The notes: generated by a model not told the origin, from the letters alone. Shown: positions 17,032-26,475, counted from the first letter of the stretch. The stretch: 64,000 nt of DNA from CAYOPZ01 sp964406005 (GCA_964406005.1 CAYOPZ010000007.1:1-64000), one strand, 5' to 3'. Made by a program: numbers and translations.

Positions 17032-18453
17032 TCATGTTTTTAACGTCGAGGCAGCGTTCTTTATCAGATCCCATGCGCGTTTTACATGAGCCATCGTAAC
17101 ATTTGTCTGTGCCACCGCCATCCTGAGCGTTATGAGTTCGCCGACCTTTGTATGGGTAAGGTAGATCTTCCCGCCCGCATTCAGTCGCCGCATAAGTTCT
17201 TTATTGATCCTGTTCAGGGTTCCTGGATCATTCTCCCCGGCGGGCCGGTAACGGAAACAAACAAGGCTGAGCTGACGTGGACGGTGCAGTTCAAAATCAG
17301 CCGATGATTCAATCTGCCGTGCAAGTTCTTCCGCCCAGCCAATGTGCTGCCTGACCTTCCTGCGGATCCCCTCCACACCGTAATCCCGGATCACAAACCA
17401 GAGTTTAAGGGCACGGAACCGCCTTCCGAGCTGTATCCCCCAGTCACGGTAGTCTTTCACCTGCCCCCGCGTACCGGTTTTCAGATATTCCGGCAGGATT
17501 TCGAATGTCCTGATCAGGGCCCCTGTATCCTGAACAAAATATGCGGAGCAATCGAAATTGGTAAACATCCACTTGTGCGGATTGAAAACATAACTGTCGG
17601 CATCTTCAATTCCTTCGATCATCCAGCGGCATTCCGGCAGAACCTGCGCGGTTCCGGCAAAGGCAGCATCCACATGCAGCCAGATCTTTTCCCGCCTGCA
17701 GATATCGGCCATGTGCCGGAGCGGATCTATGGCCAGTGTACCGGTGGTGCCCAGCGCGGCAACTACAAAGAGGGGTATGTAACCCGCATCCCGGTCCGCT
17801 TTTATGGCTTCTTCCAGCTTTTCCGGAAGCATTGCCAGAGAGGGATCAACAGGAATCCTGACCAGGTTCCGTCGTCCCATACCTGCCATCGTGACCGCCT
17901 TTTCAATGGAAGAATGTGCTTCCCTGCTGCAATAGATCCTGAACCTGTCTCCCCCGTAACCCTCCTCATTTATCCTGAAACCGGAGGATTTTTCACGGGC
18001 CGTCAGAAGGGCCACAAGGGTGGCGGTGGAAGCTGTATCCTGAATGACCCCTGTAAACCGTTCCGGAAGCCCGATCATATCACGCAGCCAGTTCATTACT
18101 TTTTCCTCGAGCTCCGCCGCGGCAGGTGAGGTTTCCCATACCATGCACTGTGCCGCCAGAGTGGATGTGAGCATCTCTGCAAGGATCGAGGGATAACTGG
18201 AGTTGGCGGTGAAATAGGCAAAGAAATTGGGGCTTTGCCAATGGGTCATCCCGGGCAGAATGATCCTTTGGAAATCCCTGAAAATGGACTCCATGGGTTC
18301 CCCTTCGGCGGGAGGAGCATCAGGAAGCTGATTGAATATCCCACCCGGCTCAACAGAGGATTTCACTGGTAACTTCTCGACCGTTTCAAGGTAATCCGCC
18401 ATCCAGTCCACAAATTCATGGGCATATTTTCGGAAATCTCCGGATTCGATCAT
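17032..18453 (-). CDS. pyridoxal-dependent decarboxylase, aromatic-L-amino-acid decarboxylase family
   Basis: Group II PLP decarboxylase of 473 aa, matching the aromatic-L-amino-acid (tryptophan/tyrosine/DOPA) branch in length and layout. Seen: N-terminal FVDWMADYLE, the PGMTHWQSPNFFAYF substrate-pocket segment (residues 67-81), His180, HVDAAFAG with Asp262, and the Schiff-base lysine in NPHKW (Lys294). It should make an arylalkylamine such as tryptamine, tyramine or phenylethylamine; the exact substrate is not resolved. It stands alone, divergent from the membrane protein gene. Confidence 0.9.
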   Translation of the reverse strand: MIESGDFRKYAHEFVDWMADYLETVEKLPVKSSVEPGGIFNQLPDAPPAEGEPMESIFRDFQRIILPGMTHWQSPNFFAYFTANSSYPSILAEMLTSTLAAQCMVWETSPAAAELEEKVMNWLRDMIGLPERFTGVIQDTASTATLVALLTAREKSSGFRINEEGYGGDRFRIYCSREAHSSIEKAVTMAGMGRRNLVRIPVDPSLAMLPEKLEEAIKADRDAGYIPLFVVAALGTTGTLAIDPLRHMADICRREKIWLHVDAAFAGTAQVLPECRWMIEGIEDADSYVFNPHKWMFTNFDCSAYFVQDTGALIRTFEILPEYLKTGTRGQVKDYRDWGIQLGRRFRALKLWFVIRDYGVEGIRRKVRQHIGWAEELARQIESSADFELHRPRQLSLVCFRYRPAGENDPGTLNRINKELMRRLNAGGKIYLTHTKVGELITLRMAVAQTNVTMAHVKRAWDLIKNAASTLKT

Positions 18454-18522
18454 ACGGATCAGATTTTCGGACAGATTTAAATTTACTTTAATCCGGCGAA
18501 TAACAAAGTAAAGGAACTGTTG

Positions 18523-18530
18523 TATTTTTG
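18523..18530 (+). promoter_or_regulatory. -7 promoter box for the large membrane protein gene
   Basis: TATTTTTG matches TAnnTTTG and lies 15 bases before the ATG at 18546. No matching -33 box is seen. Confidence 0.4.
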
Positions 18531-18545
18531 AAAAACAGGCCGTGA

Positions 18546-20924
18546 ATGGTAATGAAATTTGTAAATCTCCGAAAACACATCAAGGATCTGCTGATCTGCC
18601 TTATTGTTCTGATCATCAGTTTTCCTGATTTCGGTCCGGATTACGGTACGGGACTGGATGCCTCATACAGGTGGGCATTTAATGAGCTTTTTCATTCCGC
18701 CTACCCTATGCTGGTGCGGATCAGCCATCCTTTCGGTCCGCTTGCATTCCTGAAGATACCAGCCACCATAGGAAGCAACCTGGGGATCGCCCTCATTTTC
18801 CACATTATCCTGTTTACAACTTTTTTCTTCATGTTCCTCAGCCTGGCAGAAAAGGCCGGGAAGCGGGGCGTACCCGCCGCATTTCTGATGGTTCTGCTGA
18901 TCTCGTACTTTACCATTGTCGATTCCGCCCTTATCGGCATTACTGCAATGTCCCTCATCAATTTTCACCGGAACGGAAGATACGGATCATACCTGATGGC
19001 CGCTGTGGCAGCAACGGCCGGAATGTTCATCAAGTTGTCGATCGGCCTCTGTTCCTTCCTGGCGATAATCACGTATCTCGGGATACTGCTCTCCAGGGAC
19101 AGGGACATCAGGAAATCAGCATTCCTGGCCGGACTTGCCATCCTTGTTTATATGGTATCCGGTCTCATTGTGTTCAGGGGATTTTCAAATCTTTTCTCAT
19201 TTTCCGCAGGGATTCTTCACCTGTCCGGCGGTTACTCCTCCGGAATGGCGCTTTTTCCCGCAAACAACCGGATACTTCTCGGTATTTTCCTTGCCCTTGT
19301 CCTGTCTTACCCTTTCTTCCTGAAAGAAAAGCCGGCCCGTTTCACCTACCTGATCCTGCTGCTCCCCCTGTTCGGAGTATGGAAACATGCAATGGTCAGG
19401 CAGGACATTTATCACAGCGCCGTCCTGCTGAATTTCCTCGTCGTTTTTTTCGGAATCATCCTGGCAACCGTCAGGAAACCCGGCTTGACAACGCTCCTTA
19501 TCCCTGTTTTCTGTGTCGTATTGTTCTATGCAAACATGGCGAACCTGTCCGGATACGAAGGCTACAGGAAGGAAATCTCCGGAGCGAACCATTTTGCACG
19601 GGCCGTGTTCAGGTACAATGCGTACAAGGCAAACTATGATGAAATCTCGAGGGAGAGAATCCGGGAAGATATCCTTCCGGCAGACATTCTCGGAGAGATC
19701 GGGACTGCATCCGTGGATGTTTACCCGTGGGAACTGTCCTATATTCCCGCAAACAACCTGAACTGGCGGCCGAGGAAGAACCTGGAAATCGGTGCAGGTT
19801 ATTCAGGTGCAATTTCCGCTGCCGGTTCAAAACATTACGGGAGGTATGCAGATGCACCGGAATTTGTAATATTCCACCTTGAAGAAAACAACCGCGGTGA
19901 AAAGTTCTCCTCCCTGGATGGCAGGTATATCCTGAACGATGAACCCCGGGCAATCTTCAACCTCCTTCGGAACTACGACCTGGTACGCAAGAATGACCGG
20001 ATTCTCCTGTTTCAAAGGTCTCCCGCTGAAAAACTTATGGATCCGGAAAGCATTAAAAGTGAAATGACCGGCTGGGACGAATGGATTGATGTTCCCAACA
20101 CAAGGGACGGGGGAGTGCAGCGCTTAAGGTTCAGGAACAGGCCCACCCTTCCGGGAAGGATCAAGGAATTCCTCTATAAGGGGGAAGCTTTTTACATTGA
20201 TTACATGCTTGCAAACGGCAGGATCCTCTCATACAGGTTCATTGCTTCCACGGCCTCTCAGGGATTGTGGGTCAACCCCCTGATCACGGCACCGCAAACG
20301 GACAACCTGGAGCCACGGGTTGAAAAAATACGTTTCAGGACCACGGGACGGTTCATGCGGAAAAAAAACATCCGGATAGAATGGGAAGAAATAAAATTGT
20401 ATCCTTCCCCCGGGGAGGCATCTGCATTGTTCGGGAAAAACCGCAACAACCGGGAAACCGTACTGCTGGAAAGCATCAACGATTTCGAGCAGGATGAGAC
20501 TGCAGGCTGGCGCCAGGACAGTACATGGTTCCGCTCCGATCAAAGCTACTCGGGTCAACGTTCATATTACATTCCTCCGGGGGGATTCTCGGCAACATTC
20601 GAAACGGAGCTTGACAGCATCTGGAATGACAGCATCGCGGGCATACGGATCGAAGCGGATGCCTGGTATCTCTCAGGAAGCGGTGAGGGATTGCTGGTAA
20701 TGGGCCTGGAAAAAGAAGGGGAAATGCTCTTCTGGGATGCCGCCCGGCTCGAACCCCGCAACAGTGGATCCTGGGAATTCGCTACGCTGGGAAGAAACAT
20801 TGACAGGAATGAATTCCCCGGCGGCAGTCTTGGCGTATATATATGGAACCCGGGGAAAAAGGAGGGCATCCGGGCAGACCGCTTCAGTATTCGGATCCTT
20901 AAAAACCCTTCCCCCCATTCGTAG
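18546..20924 (+). CDS. large membrane protein of unknown function
   Basis: A 792-aa protein I do not recognise. Residues 1 to about 340 hold ten or so hydrophobic helices in the style of glycosyltransferase or O-antigen-ligase type membrane proteins, including HRNGRYGSYLMAAVAATAGMF. The rest is soluble: a domain with DVYPWELSYIPANNLNWRPR, then a beta-rich segment (TGRFMRKKNIRIEWEEIKLYP), then a beta-sandwich of about 140 residues with YSGQRSYYIPP, typical of carbohydrate-binding or jelly-roll folds. The DVYPWELSYIP stretch is like the loops of some membrane glycosyltransferases, which is a weak hint at lipid-linked sugar transfer. Confidence 0.75.
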   Translation: MVMKFVNLRKHIKDLLICLIVLIISFPDFGPDYGTGLDASYRWAFNELFHSAYPMLVRISHPFGPLAFLKIPATIGSNLGIALIFHIILFTTFFFMFLSLAEKAGKRGVPAAFLMVLLISYFTIVDSALIGITAMSLINFHRNGRYGSYLMAAVAATAGMFIKLSIGLCSFLAIITYLGILLSRDRDIRKSAFLAGLAILVYMVSGLIVFRGFSNLFSFSAGILHLSGGYSSGMALFPANNRILLGIFLALVLSYPFFLKEKPARFTYLILLLPLFGVWKHAMVRQDIYHSAVLLNFLVVFFGIILATVRKPGLTTLLIPVFCVVLFYANMANLSGYEGYRKEISGANHFARAVFRYNAYKANYDEISRERIREDILPADILGEIGTASVDVYPWELSYIPANNLNWRPRKNLEIGAGYSGAISAAGSKHYGRYADAPEFVIFHLEENNRGEKFSSLDGRYILNDEPRAIFNLLRNYDLVRKNDRILLFQRSPAEKLMDPESIKSEMTGWDEWIDVPNTRDGGVQRLRFRNRPTLPGRIKEFLYKGEAFYIDYMLANGRILSYRFIASTASQGLWVNPLITAPQTDNLEPRVEKIRFRTTGRFMRKKNIRIEWEEIKLYPSPGEASALFGKNRNNRETVLLESINDFEQDETAGWRQDSTWFRSDQSYSGQRSYYIPPGGFSATFETELDSIWNDSIAGIRIEADAWYLSGSGEGLLVMGLEKEGEMLFWDAARLEPRNSGSWEFATLGRNIDRNEFPGGSLGVYIWNPGKKEGIRADRFSIRILKNPSPHS

Positions 20925-20961
20925 ACACCGTATTTCCATCCCCCTTACGAATGCATAATGG

Positions 20962-21035
20962 TACTCCCGACGGGATTCGAACCCATGACCTACGGCTTAG
21001 AAGGCCGTTGCTCTATCCAGCTGAGCTACGGGAGC
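20962..21035 (-). tRNA. tRNA-Arg (anticodon TCT)
   Basis: Minus-strand cloverleaf with acceptor stem GCTCCCG/CGGGAGT, D arm TAGCTCAGCTGGATAGAGCA, anticodon stem ACGGC/GCCGT around loop CTTCTAA (TCT, reads AGA/AGG) and T loop TTCGAAT. Discriminator A; CCA not encoded. Confidence 0.95.
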
Positions 21036-21149
21036 GTTAGCGCCGGTAAAAATACAAAAATCCCGGCTTGGAGGTTTCCTTCAAAAATAATTGATTCGAA
21101 TATAAGAAAAACGGCAAATTACCGGGATATTTGTAATTTCCTTATCCGC

Positions 21150-22328
21150 ATGCGACGCAGTACACGGGCCAACATATGGAACCTCTATCTCATCAAGATC
21201 TCGAAGTGGTTCATGTTGTTCATGCCCTACATTGTTCCGTTTTACACCGGCAACGGCCTGGACATGCACCGGATCATGGTCCTGCAGGCCGTTTATTCCG
21301 TGTCCATTGTCGTGCTCGAGATCCCGTCGGGTTATTTTGCAGATGTGATCGGAAGGCGCCGCACCCTCATCCTCGGCACCCTGCTGGGTGCACTTGGGTA
21401 TGTCGTTTACAGCTTTTCATACGCCTTCATTGGATTCCTCCTGGCAGAGCTTGTCCTGGGCTTCGGACAGAGCCTTGTTTCCGGCGCCGATTCGGCCATG
21501 CTCTATGATTCCCTTCTGGATAATCACAGGGAAAAGGACTATATCAAATTCGAAGGAAGGATGGTTTCCGCAGGCAATATAGCGGAAGCAACAGCAAGTG
21601 TTATCGGCGGCCTGATCGCCCTGGTCAGCCTGCGGATGAATTTTTACTTCCAGGCCGCAGTGGCCTTTCTTGCGGTTCCCGCAGCCATCCTGCTGGTCGA
21701 ACCGGCCATTCACGAAAGATTGAAATCATTGACATTCAGGAAAATCCTGGAGGTGGTAAAAGATTCCCTTTTCATCAACAGGAAACTCAGGATAAATATC
21801 TTTTTTTCTGCGCTCATCGGGACCTCCACCCTTACCATGGCCTGGTTTGTGCAGCCCTGGTTCGGATTCGTGGAATTGCCCCTGTCGCTTTACGGACTGT
21901 TCTGGACCCTTCTGAACCTGACTGTAGGATTCGCAGCCATGACGGCACACCGGGTGGAAAACAGGCTCGGTTCGAGAACAATGGTTGCCTGTATGGCCCT
22001 GATGATCCCGGCAGGCTACCTTGTACTGGGACAGGTTCACGGCCTGTGGACCCTGAGCGTACTTTTCATGTTCTATATCCTCCGCGGCATTGCCACCCCT
22101 GTGCTCAAAGACTACATCCAGAGGCTCACCTCCTCGGGAGTCAGGGCCACGGTGCTTTCGGTAAGGAATTTCATCATCAGGCTGATGTTCGTGATAATGG
22201 GTCCCGTCATGGGACGCATGTCCGACAGAACAGGCCTGCAGGCATCGCTGAGTTACGGGGGCATCATATTTATCAGCTTCGGGATATTGCTTGCCTTTCT
22301 GTACATCCGTTCAAACAGAGAAGCTTAA
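21150..22328 (+). CDS. MFS transporter
   Basis: Twelve-helix-type major facilitator protein, 392 aa. The ATG at 21150 starts MRRSTRANIWNLYLIK; the same frame is open upstream to 20958 but crosses the tRNA gene, so that extension is rejected. Seen: the loop 2-3 signature GYFADVIGRRRT (a variant of G-x-x-x-D-R-x-G-R-R), acidic AxxxD in helix 4 region (SLVSGADSAMLYDSL) typical of drug/metabolite efflux proteins. Its last 18 bases overlap the 3' end of the convergent MBL gene. Substrate unknown. Confidence 0.88.
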   Translation: MRRSTRANIWNLYLIKISKWFMLFMPYIVPFYTGNGLDMHRIMVLQAVYSVSIVVLEIPSGYFADVIGRRRTLILGTLLGALGYVVYSFSYAFIGFLLAELVLGFGQSLVSGADSAMLYDSLLDNHREKDYIKFEGRMVSAGNIAEATASVIGGLIALVSLRMNFYFQAAVAFLAVPAAILLVEPAIHERLKSLTFRKILEVVKDSLFINRKLRINIFFSALIGTSTLTMAWFVQPWFGFVELPLSLYGLFWTLLNLTVGFAAMTAHRVENRLGSRTMVACMALMIPAGYLVLGQVHGLWTLSVLFMFYILRGIATPVLKDYIQRLTSSGVRATVLSVRNFIIRLMFVIMGPVMGRMSDRTGLQASLSYGGIIFISFGILLAFLYIRSNREA

Positions 22329-23072
22329 GCCGTCCCATGCAAATCCAACATGAGGGGGCAACATTTTTCCGGTTGCTGCGGCGGGTCCCATCATATGGCT
22401 TATATGCGTCAGGAAGGCTTTCCCGGGTTTTATATCTTCAATCAATTCAAGGGCTTCATCGAGGTTGTAGTGCGAAATATGTTTTTCACGACGCAGGGCA
22501 CATACAGTGAAAACGGCAGATCCGTAAATTTTCTTTTTTTCCTCGTCCGACACGAAATTTGCATCCGTAACATATGTAAAATCCCCTATACGGAAGCCGA
22601 GTACAGGGAGCCTGTAATGCATGGCCCTGACGGGAATGATCTTTAATTCCCCGGCCGTAAACGGGTCTGTGGAAATGCGATGAAAGTTCACCCGGGGTAT
22701 CCCCGGATATTTCCTTTCGGCAAAAATATACGGGAACTGGTGCTGCAAAGCCCTCAATACCCTGTCTTCCCCGTACACATCCATGGGTCTGTTCGATATG
22801 AAATTAAATGCACGGATGTCATCCAGTCCCGCGATATGGTCCCTGTGCTCGTGAGTGAAAAGTATTGCATCCAGCCGGTTGACATTGTACTCCAGCATCT
22901 GCATCCGAAAGTCCGGACCTGTATCTATCACGATTACGGTTCCCCTGTCTTCTATCATGACCGAGGAACGCAATCGTTTGTCTTTCGGATCTTTTGATTT
23001 GCAGGCAGCACATTTACAGGCGATTACGGGTATGCCCTGGGATGTTCCTGTACCGAGAAAGGTGATTTTCAC
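22311..23072 (-). CDS. MBL-fold metallo-hydrolase, PhnP-like
   Basis: Metallo-beta-lactamase fold hydrolase, 253 aa. Seen: N-terminal TFLGTGTSQGIPVIAC, then paired cysteines (CKCAACKSKD) as in PhnP-type phosphodiesterases that bind an extra zinc, HEHRDH (His74, His76, Asp78, His79), MHYRLPVLGFRIGDFTYVTDA and a final HISHMMG histidine. Probably a cyclic phosphodiester or nucleotide phosphodiesterase; no phosphonate genes are nearby. It converges on the MFS gene with an 18-bp overlap of the ends. Confidence 0.88.
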   Translation of the reverse strand: MKITFLGTGTSQGIPVIACKCAACKSKDPKDKRLRSSVMIEDRGTVIVIDTGPDFRMQMLEYNVNRLDAILFTHEHRDHIAGLDDIRAFNFISNRPMDVYGEDRVLRALQHQFPYIFAERKYPGIPRVNFHRISTDPFTAGELKIIPVRAMHYRLPVLGFRIGDFTYVTDANFVSDEEKKKIYGSAVFTVCALRREKHISHYNLDEALELIEDIKPGKAFLTHISHMMGPAAATGKMLPPHVGFAWDGLSFSV

Positions 23073-23082
23073 TATACCCTGT

Positions 23083-23138
23083 TTTGCAGGTCTGTTTTCA
23101 AACGGTAAATTTAACCTTTTTACAGAGTAATTTTCAAA
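23083..23138. promoter_or_regulatory. symmetric divergent promoter pair sharing one palindromic -7 box
   Basis: Plus strand: TTTG (23083-23086), 19-bp spacer, TAAATTTA (23106-23113). Minus strand: TTTG (23135-23138), 21-bp spacer, the same TAAATTTA read backwards. The box is one base off TAnnTTTG in each direction. Leaders would be about 34 and 28 bases to the ATGs at 23153 and 23072. Confidence 0.45.
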
Positions 23139-23152
23139 AAAACGGGATTGCT

Positions 23153-23860
23153 ATGAACGGTATGCTCTACCTGATACCCGTGACACTCGGGGAGGCTCCC
23201 ATCGAGCAAGTGATACCTGCTTACGTACAACAGCTTATCAACCGGATTGATCATTATGCCGTGGAAAACCTGAGATCTGCAAGAAGGTTTCTGAAAAAAG
23301 CCGGTATTGTCAAACCCATTGATGACCTGCACTTTTATCTGTTGAATAAAGCAACAAAAGAAGTGGAATTGTCTGAAATTCTCCATGTTATGAAATCCGG
23401 AAAATCAGTGGGAATCATGTCTGAAGCAGGTGTGCCCGCAGTTGCCGATCCGGGTTCCGGCCTGGTGGATATCGCACACAGAAACAACATCCGTGTCATA
23501 CCCCTGGCAGGGCCGTCTTCCATCCTCATGGCATTAATGGCTTCGGGAATGAATGGCCAGGAATTTCATTTTCACGGTTATCTGCCCATTATGAAACCCC
23601 AGCGGATGAAGGTTCTGAAACAAATCGAAAAACAGGCCGGAGAAACCGGAAGCACTCAGATTTTCATGGAAACTCCCTATCGTAATATGGGCCTGCTGGA
23701 AGATATCCTGAATGTCTGCGAGGCTGAGACACGGCTCTGCATAGCAACCCAAATCAGCCTTCAGGGAGAATCTATCAGAACAAGATCCGTACGCGACTGG
23801 AAGAAAAATCCGCCCGATCTCCGGAAACGGCCTTCCGTTTTTCTCATTTCCCGCGTTTAG
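23153..23860 (+). CDS. SAM-dependent methyltransferase, RsmI/YraL-like tetrapyrrole-methylase fold
   Basis: Protein of 235 aa in the RsmI (16S rRNA 2'-O-ribose) / tetrapyrrole methylase superfamily. ATG 23153 starts MNGMLYLIPVTLGEAPIE, the usual N terminus of a second, shorter RsmI-like family found in Bacteroidota. Seen: GIMSEAGVPAVADPGSGLV, the PLAGPSSILMALMASGMNGQEFHFHGYLP core, and ETPYRNMGLLEDIL. True RsmI is longer (about 280 aa) and carries a C-terminal extension that this lacks, so I do not give a gene name. Confidence 0.85.
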   Translation: MNGMLYLIPVTLGEAPIEQVIPAYVQQLINRIDHYAVENLRSARRFLKKAGIVKPIDDLHFYLLNKATKEVELSEILHVMKSGKSVGIMSEAGVPAVADPGSGLVDIAHRNNIRVIPLAGPSSILMALMASGMNGQEFHFHGYLPIMKPQRMKVLKQIEKQAGETGSTQIFMETPYRNMGLLEDILNVCEAETRLCIATQISLQGESIRTRSVRDWKKNPPDLRKRPSVFLISRV

Positions 23861-23865
23861 TCCTT

Positions 23866-24789
23866 TTAATTCACCGATTCGATTTCAATGTCAAAAAGGA
23901 CCGTCGTATAGGGCGGCACCCTGACATACCCGTAAATATCGATCTGCCCGGTCGCACCGTATGCCCTGTAGTATGGGACGATAAGGGTCCCTTCGCTGCC
24001 CTCGCGCATGAGCAGGAGCCCGTCATTCAAACCCTCCGGGTATGAAACATCCGGCAGGAGAGCGATTTCAACCTGACCGTCCGAATTGCTGAAGAATTCC
24101 CTTCCATCAAGCGAATATCCTGTAAACCAGAAACTCACCTGATCACCTTCCTGGATTGAATCACCCGTACCTTCTGACTTTTCTATATAATACAGTCCGG
24201 TTTCCGTTGAATCAGCAGTGATATCGTTGTCCTGAAGATATGCTTCGAGCAGTGCGGTTTCGTGTGCATGCGGATCGTCAAAGGTTGTCAGGAGTTCTAC
24301 GGTATAAATCAGGGTGGAATATGAAGGGACCAGCGAGGAAGAGCTGGAGCCGTAAGCCAGTTTTGAAGGTATGATGAATTCCGCGGTTTCTCCTGCATGC
24401 ATGTACCCTATTCCTTCTCTCAGCCCTGTAATTGCAAGCTGGTTGAGTTGGAACCGCACGGGACCATACAAAATATTTTCACTGAATATGTCATTTGCCC
24501 GGGCAATATCCTCACGGCTTACATCGAATAAAGTACCATCGAGCAGTTCTCCCCTGTAATGGAATTCCACCCATGATTCGCTCCCGGGCTGGTCTCCCGT
24601 CCCCTCGATAACGGGAATATAATACAGTCCGGATGCAGTGGGTTCCTGGGTAATATTGTGTTCCATAAGGTATTGCTCCAGTAATCTCTGTTCCCGGGCC
24701 TTCGCCTCCTCATCGGATTCTTCACAAGCGGTCATGAAAGCAGCGGCCATGACCGTTATCCATGCAATTATGAATGCGTTTTTGTTCAT
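23866..24789 (-). CDS. lipoprotein with two FKBP-type peptidyl-prolyl isomerase domains
   Basis: Signal peptide with lipobox cysteine (MTACEE, Cys22) then two FKBP domains in tandem (about residues 50-165 and 190-305, total 307 aa). Both carry VEFHYRG/VSFWFTG, GL-xxGLxLMREGE/GLREGIGYMHAGE and the LAYG/RAYG patterns. It accelerates proline isomerisation or acts as a periplasmic chaperone at the membrane. It follows a single-domain FKBP lipoprotein by 74 bp, so three FKBP domains are encoded side by side. Confidence 0.9.
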   Translation of the reverse strand: MNKNAFIIAWITVMAAAFMTACEESDEEAKAREQRLLEQYLMEHNITQEPTASGLYYIPVIEGTGDQPGSESWVEFHYRGELLDGTLFDVSREDIARANDIFSENILYGPVRFQLNQLAITGLREGIGYMHAGETAEFIIPSKLAYGSSSSSLVPSYSTLIYTVELLTTFDDPHAHETALLEAYLQDNDITADSTETGLYYIEKSEGTGDSIQEGDQVSFWFTGYSLDGREFFSNSDGQVEIALLPDVSYPEGLNDGLLLMREGSEGTLIVPYYRAYGATGQIDIYGYVRVPPYTTVLFDIEIESVN

Positions 24790-24863
24790 GGTAACATTTA
24801 CATTTAATTATTCAGACGTTGATTTTGCATTTTAAGTTGCGTACAGGAAAAATTCCGGGATTT

Positions 24864-25418
24864 TCAGTCCCGGACCTGTTCCAGTTCAACAAGATAAACG
24901 ACAATGGCCCGGGCCGGAATTTTTCTTTCATCCCCCAGTAATCCGTATCCCAGGTGCGGGGGTATGATAAACCGGGCTTTCTCGCCTTCTCTCATCATAA
25001 GCACTCCCTGCTCGAGACCGGATATTTCATCGCTTCTTCCCGGTGTGAACACTTTGGGACCATCCTCCTTCGAATTATAACATGCGGACCCGTCCAGCAG
25101 ACTGATCTCATAATTTATCCTGATTTCCTTCCCCTCCTCAACCTTTTTCCCGTTGGTTTTTTCATATATTTCATAAAACAATCCTGTTTCCGATACATTC
25201 ATATTCCATCCCCTGCGGGCGGCATATGATTCGATTAATTCAATGTCCTTCTGTACCAGGAATTTATTGATCCTGAGCAACATTTCCTCCTTGTCTTTCT
25301 CACTCATCCTTTGCTCTGTCCGGGCAGGCTCCCGCTGCGTACATGAGGCGGCCACCAGCAGGACCAGCAGGGAAAGGACCGGCCATTTTGTCCATTTACA
25401 GGAGATTCCTGATTTCAT
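24864..25418 (-). CDS. FKBP-type peptidyl-prolyl isomerase lipoprotein, GldI-like
   Basis: 184 aa with lipobox AASC (Cys26), a helical segment (residues 38-70, KEEMLLRINKFLVQKD) and one FKBP domain ending PARAIVVYLVELEQV. In gliding Bacteroidota the lipoprotein GldI has this layout, but other gliding genes are not in view, so motility cannot be claimed. The first 23 bases overlap the 3' end of the upstream phosphoesterase gene, which indicates one transcript. Confidence 0.88.
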   Translation of the reverse strand: MKSGISCKWTKWPVLSLLVLLVAASCTQREPARTEQRMSEKDKEEMLLRINKFLVQKDIELIESYAARRGWNMNVSETGLFYEIYEKTNGKKVEEGKEIRINYEISLLDGSACYNSKEDGPKVFTPGRSDEISGLEQGVLMMREGEKARFIIPPHLGYGLLGDERKIPARAIVVYLVELEQVRD

Positions 25419-26424
25419 CCGCGTGATCCGAGATTAATTCTTCAAATTTTCGTACTGCACCCTCCAGGCTTTCAAAGCATTCACCCCCGGCGGCATTCAG
25501 ATGTCCGCCCCCGTTAAAATGTTCCTTCGCAAATTCATTGATCCTGAATCCCCCTTTCGACCTGAATGAAATCTTGACGTGGTCGTCCCTTTCCATGAAA
25601 AGAGCTGTAATCCTTATGTCTCCGATCGTAAAGGGATAATTGACAAAACCTTCCGTATCGCCGGTTTTATGGTTGTACCTTCGCAGTTCATCAACGGTTA
25701 GGCTTATGTAGGCGGTTCTCAGTTCCGGCAATACCACCATTTTATCCTTCAGGCTGTAACCGAGCAGGCGCATTCTTTCGGTGGAGTAGCTGTCATAGAC
25801 CAGGCTGTGAATACGATCTTTGTCAATTCCCTTCCTTAACAATCCGGCAACCAGTTCGTATGTCCGGGGGTCTGAACTGTTGTGGCTGAAACATCCCGTA
25901 TCCGTCATGATCCCTGTAAAAATGCATTCGGCAATCCGCCGGTCTATAAGGTCCTGTCCACCCACCCCGCAAATCATCCCGTAAATGAGTTCCGCCGTCG
26001 AACTGGCCCCGGTCGAGGAAATGGTATAGTCGGCAAAACCTGCAGGATCAGGATGATGGTCAATAAGTATGGTCGTCACCTCCAGTTCATCGAGGATGGC
26101 TTTGATACCGCCAAGCCTGTTCGGCTCGTTGAAATCCAGATAAAAAACCAGATCCGTTTTTTTCAGTGCATCCGCCACTCTTCCGGGATGCCTTGAAAAA
26201 TCCATTATCCTGTCCGCTCCTTCCATCCATCGAAGGTAACCCGGAATTGTGCTGGGGGTTGCCATGCTCACGGTAAAGCCTTTCTTAATCAGATACCAGT
26301 ACAGACCCAGTATGGATCCTATCGCATCCCCGTCAGGATGAATATGGGTAAGTATGCCTGCATGGAAGTGTGATCCGAGGACTTTATCAAGCTTGCCGTA
26401 TAACTCCTTTTTACCTTCTGTCAA
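25396..26424 (-). CDS. DHH-family phosphoesterase, NrnA-like
   Basis: Bifunctional oligoribonuclease / 3'-phosphoadenosine 5'-phosphate phosphatase family (342 aa). Seen: THIHPDGDAIGS near residues 26-37, DLVFYLDFNEPNRLG, the signature DHH in ILIDHHPDP, and a C-terminal DHHA1 glycine motif NGGGHLNAAGG. No ATG fits: the frame opens with TTG at 26424. If it degrades pAp, it would serve the sulfur pathway that makes pAp from PAPS, but the local cysH looks APS-type, so this is speculative. Leads an operon with two FKBP lipoproteins. Confidence 0.9.
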   Translation of the reverse strand: MTEGKKELYGKLDKVLGSHFHAGILTHIHPDGDAIGSILGLYWYLIKKGFTVSMATPSTIPGYLRWMEGADRIMDFSRHPGRVADALKKTDLVFYLDFNEPNRLGGIKAILDELEVTTILIDHHPDPAGFADYTISSTGASSTAELIYGMICGVGGQDLIDRRIAECIFTGIMTDTGCFSHNSSDPRTYELVAGLLRKGIDKDRIHSLVYDSYSTERMRLLGYSLKDKMVVLPELRTAYISLTVDELRRYNHKTGDTEGFVNYPFTIGDIRITALFMERDDHVKISFRSKGGFRINEFAKEHFNGGGHLNAAGGECFESLEGAVRKFEELISDHADEIRNLL

Positions 26425-26456
26425 TGCATTGATTTTTACGAGTTCCGGAGAGTTGC

Positions 26457-26464
26457 CAAAGTTA
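26457..26464 (-). promoter_or_regulatory. -7 promoter box for the NrnA-like gene
   Basis: Minus-strand TAACTTTG matches TAnnTTTG and lies 32 bases before the TTG start at 26424. The -33 half is weak. Confidence 0.4.
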
Positions 26465-26475
26465 TGAATATTCTG

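Noticed and set aside
20958..21149. N-terminal extension of the MFS transporter
   Set aside because: It would translate through the tRNA-Arg(TCT) gene; the ATG at 21150 gives a normal transporter N terminus.
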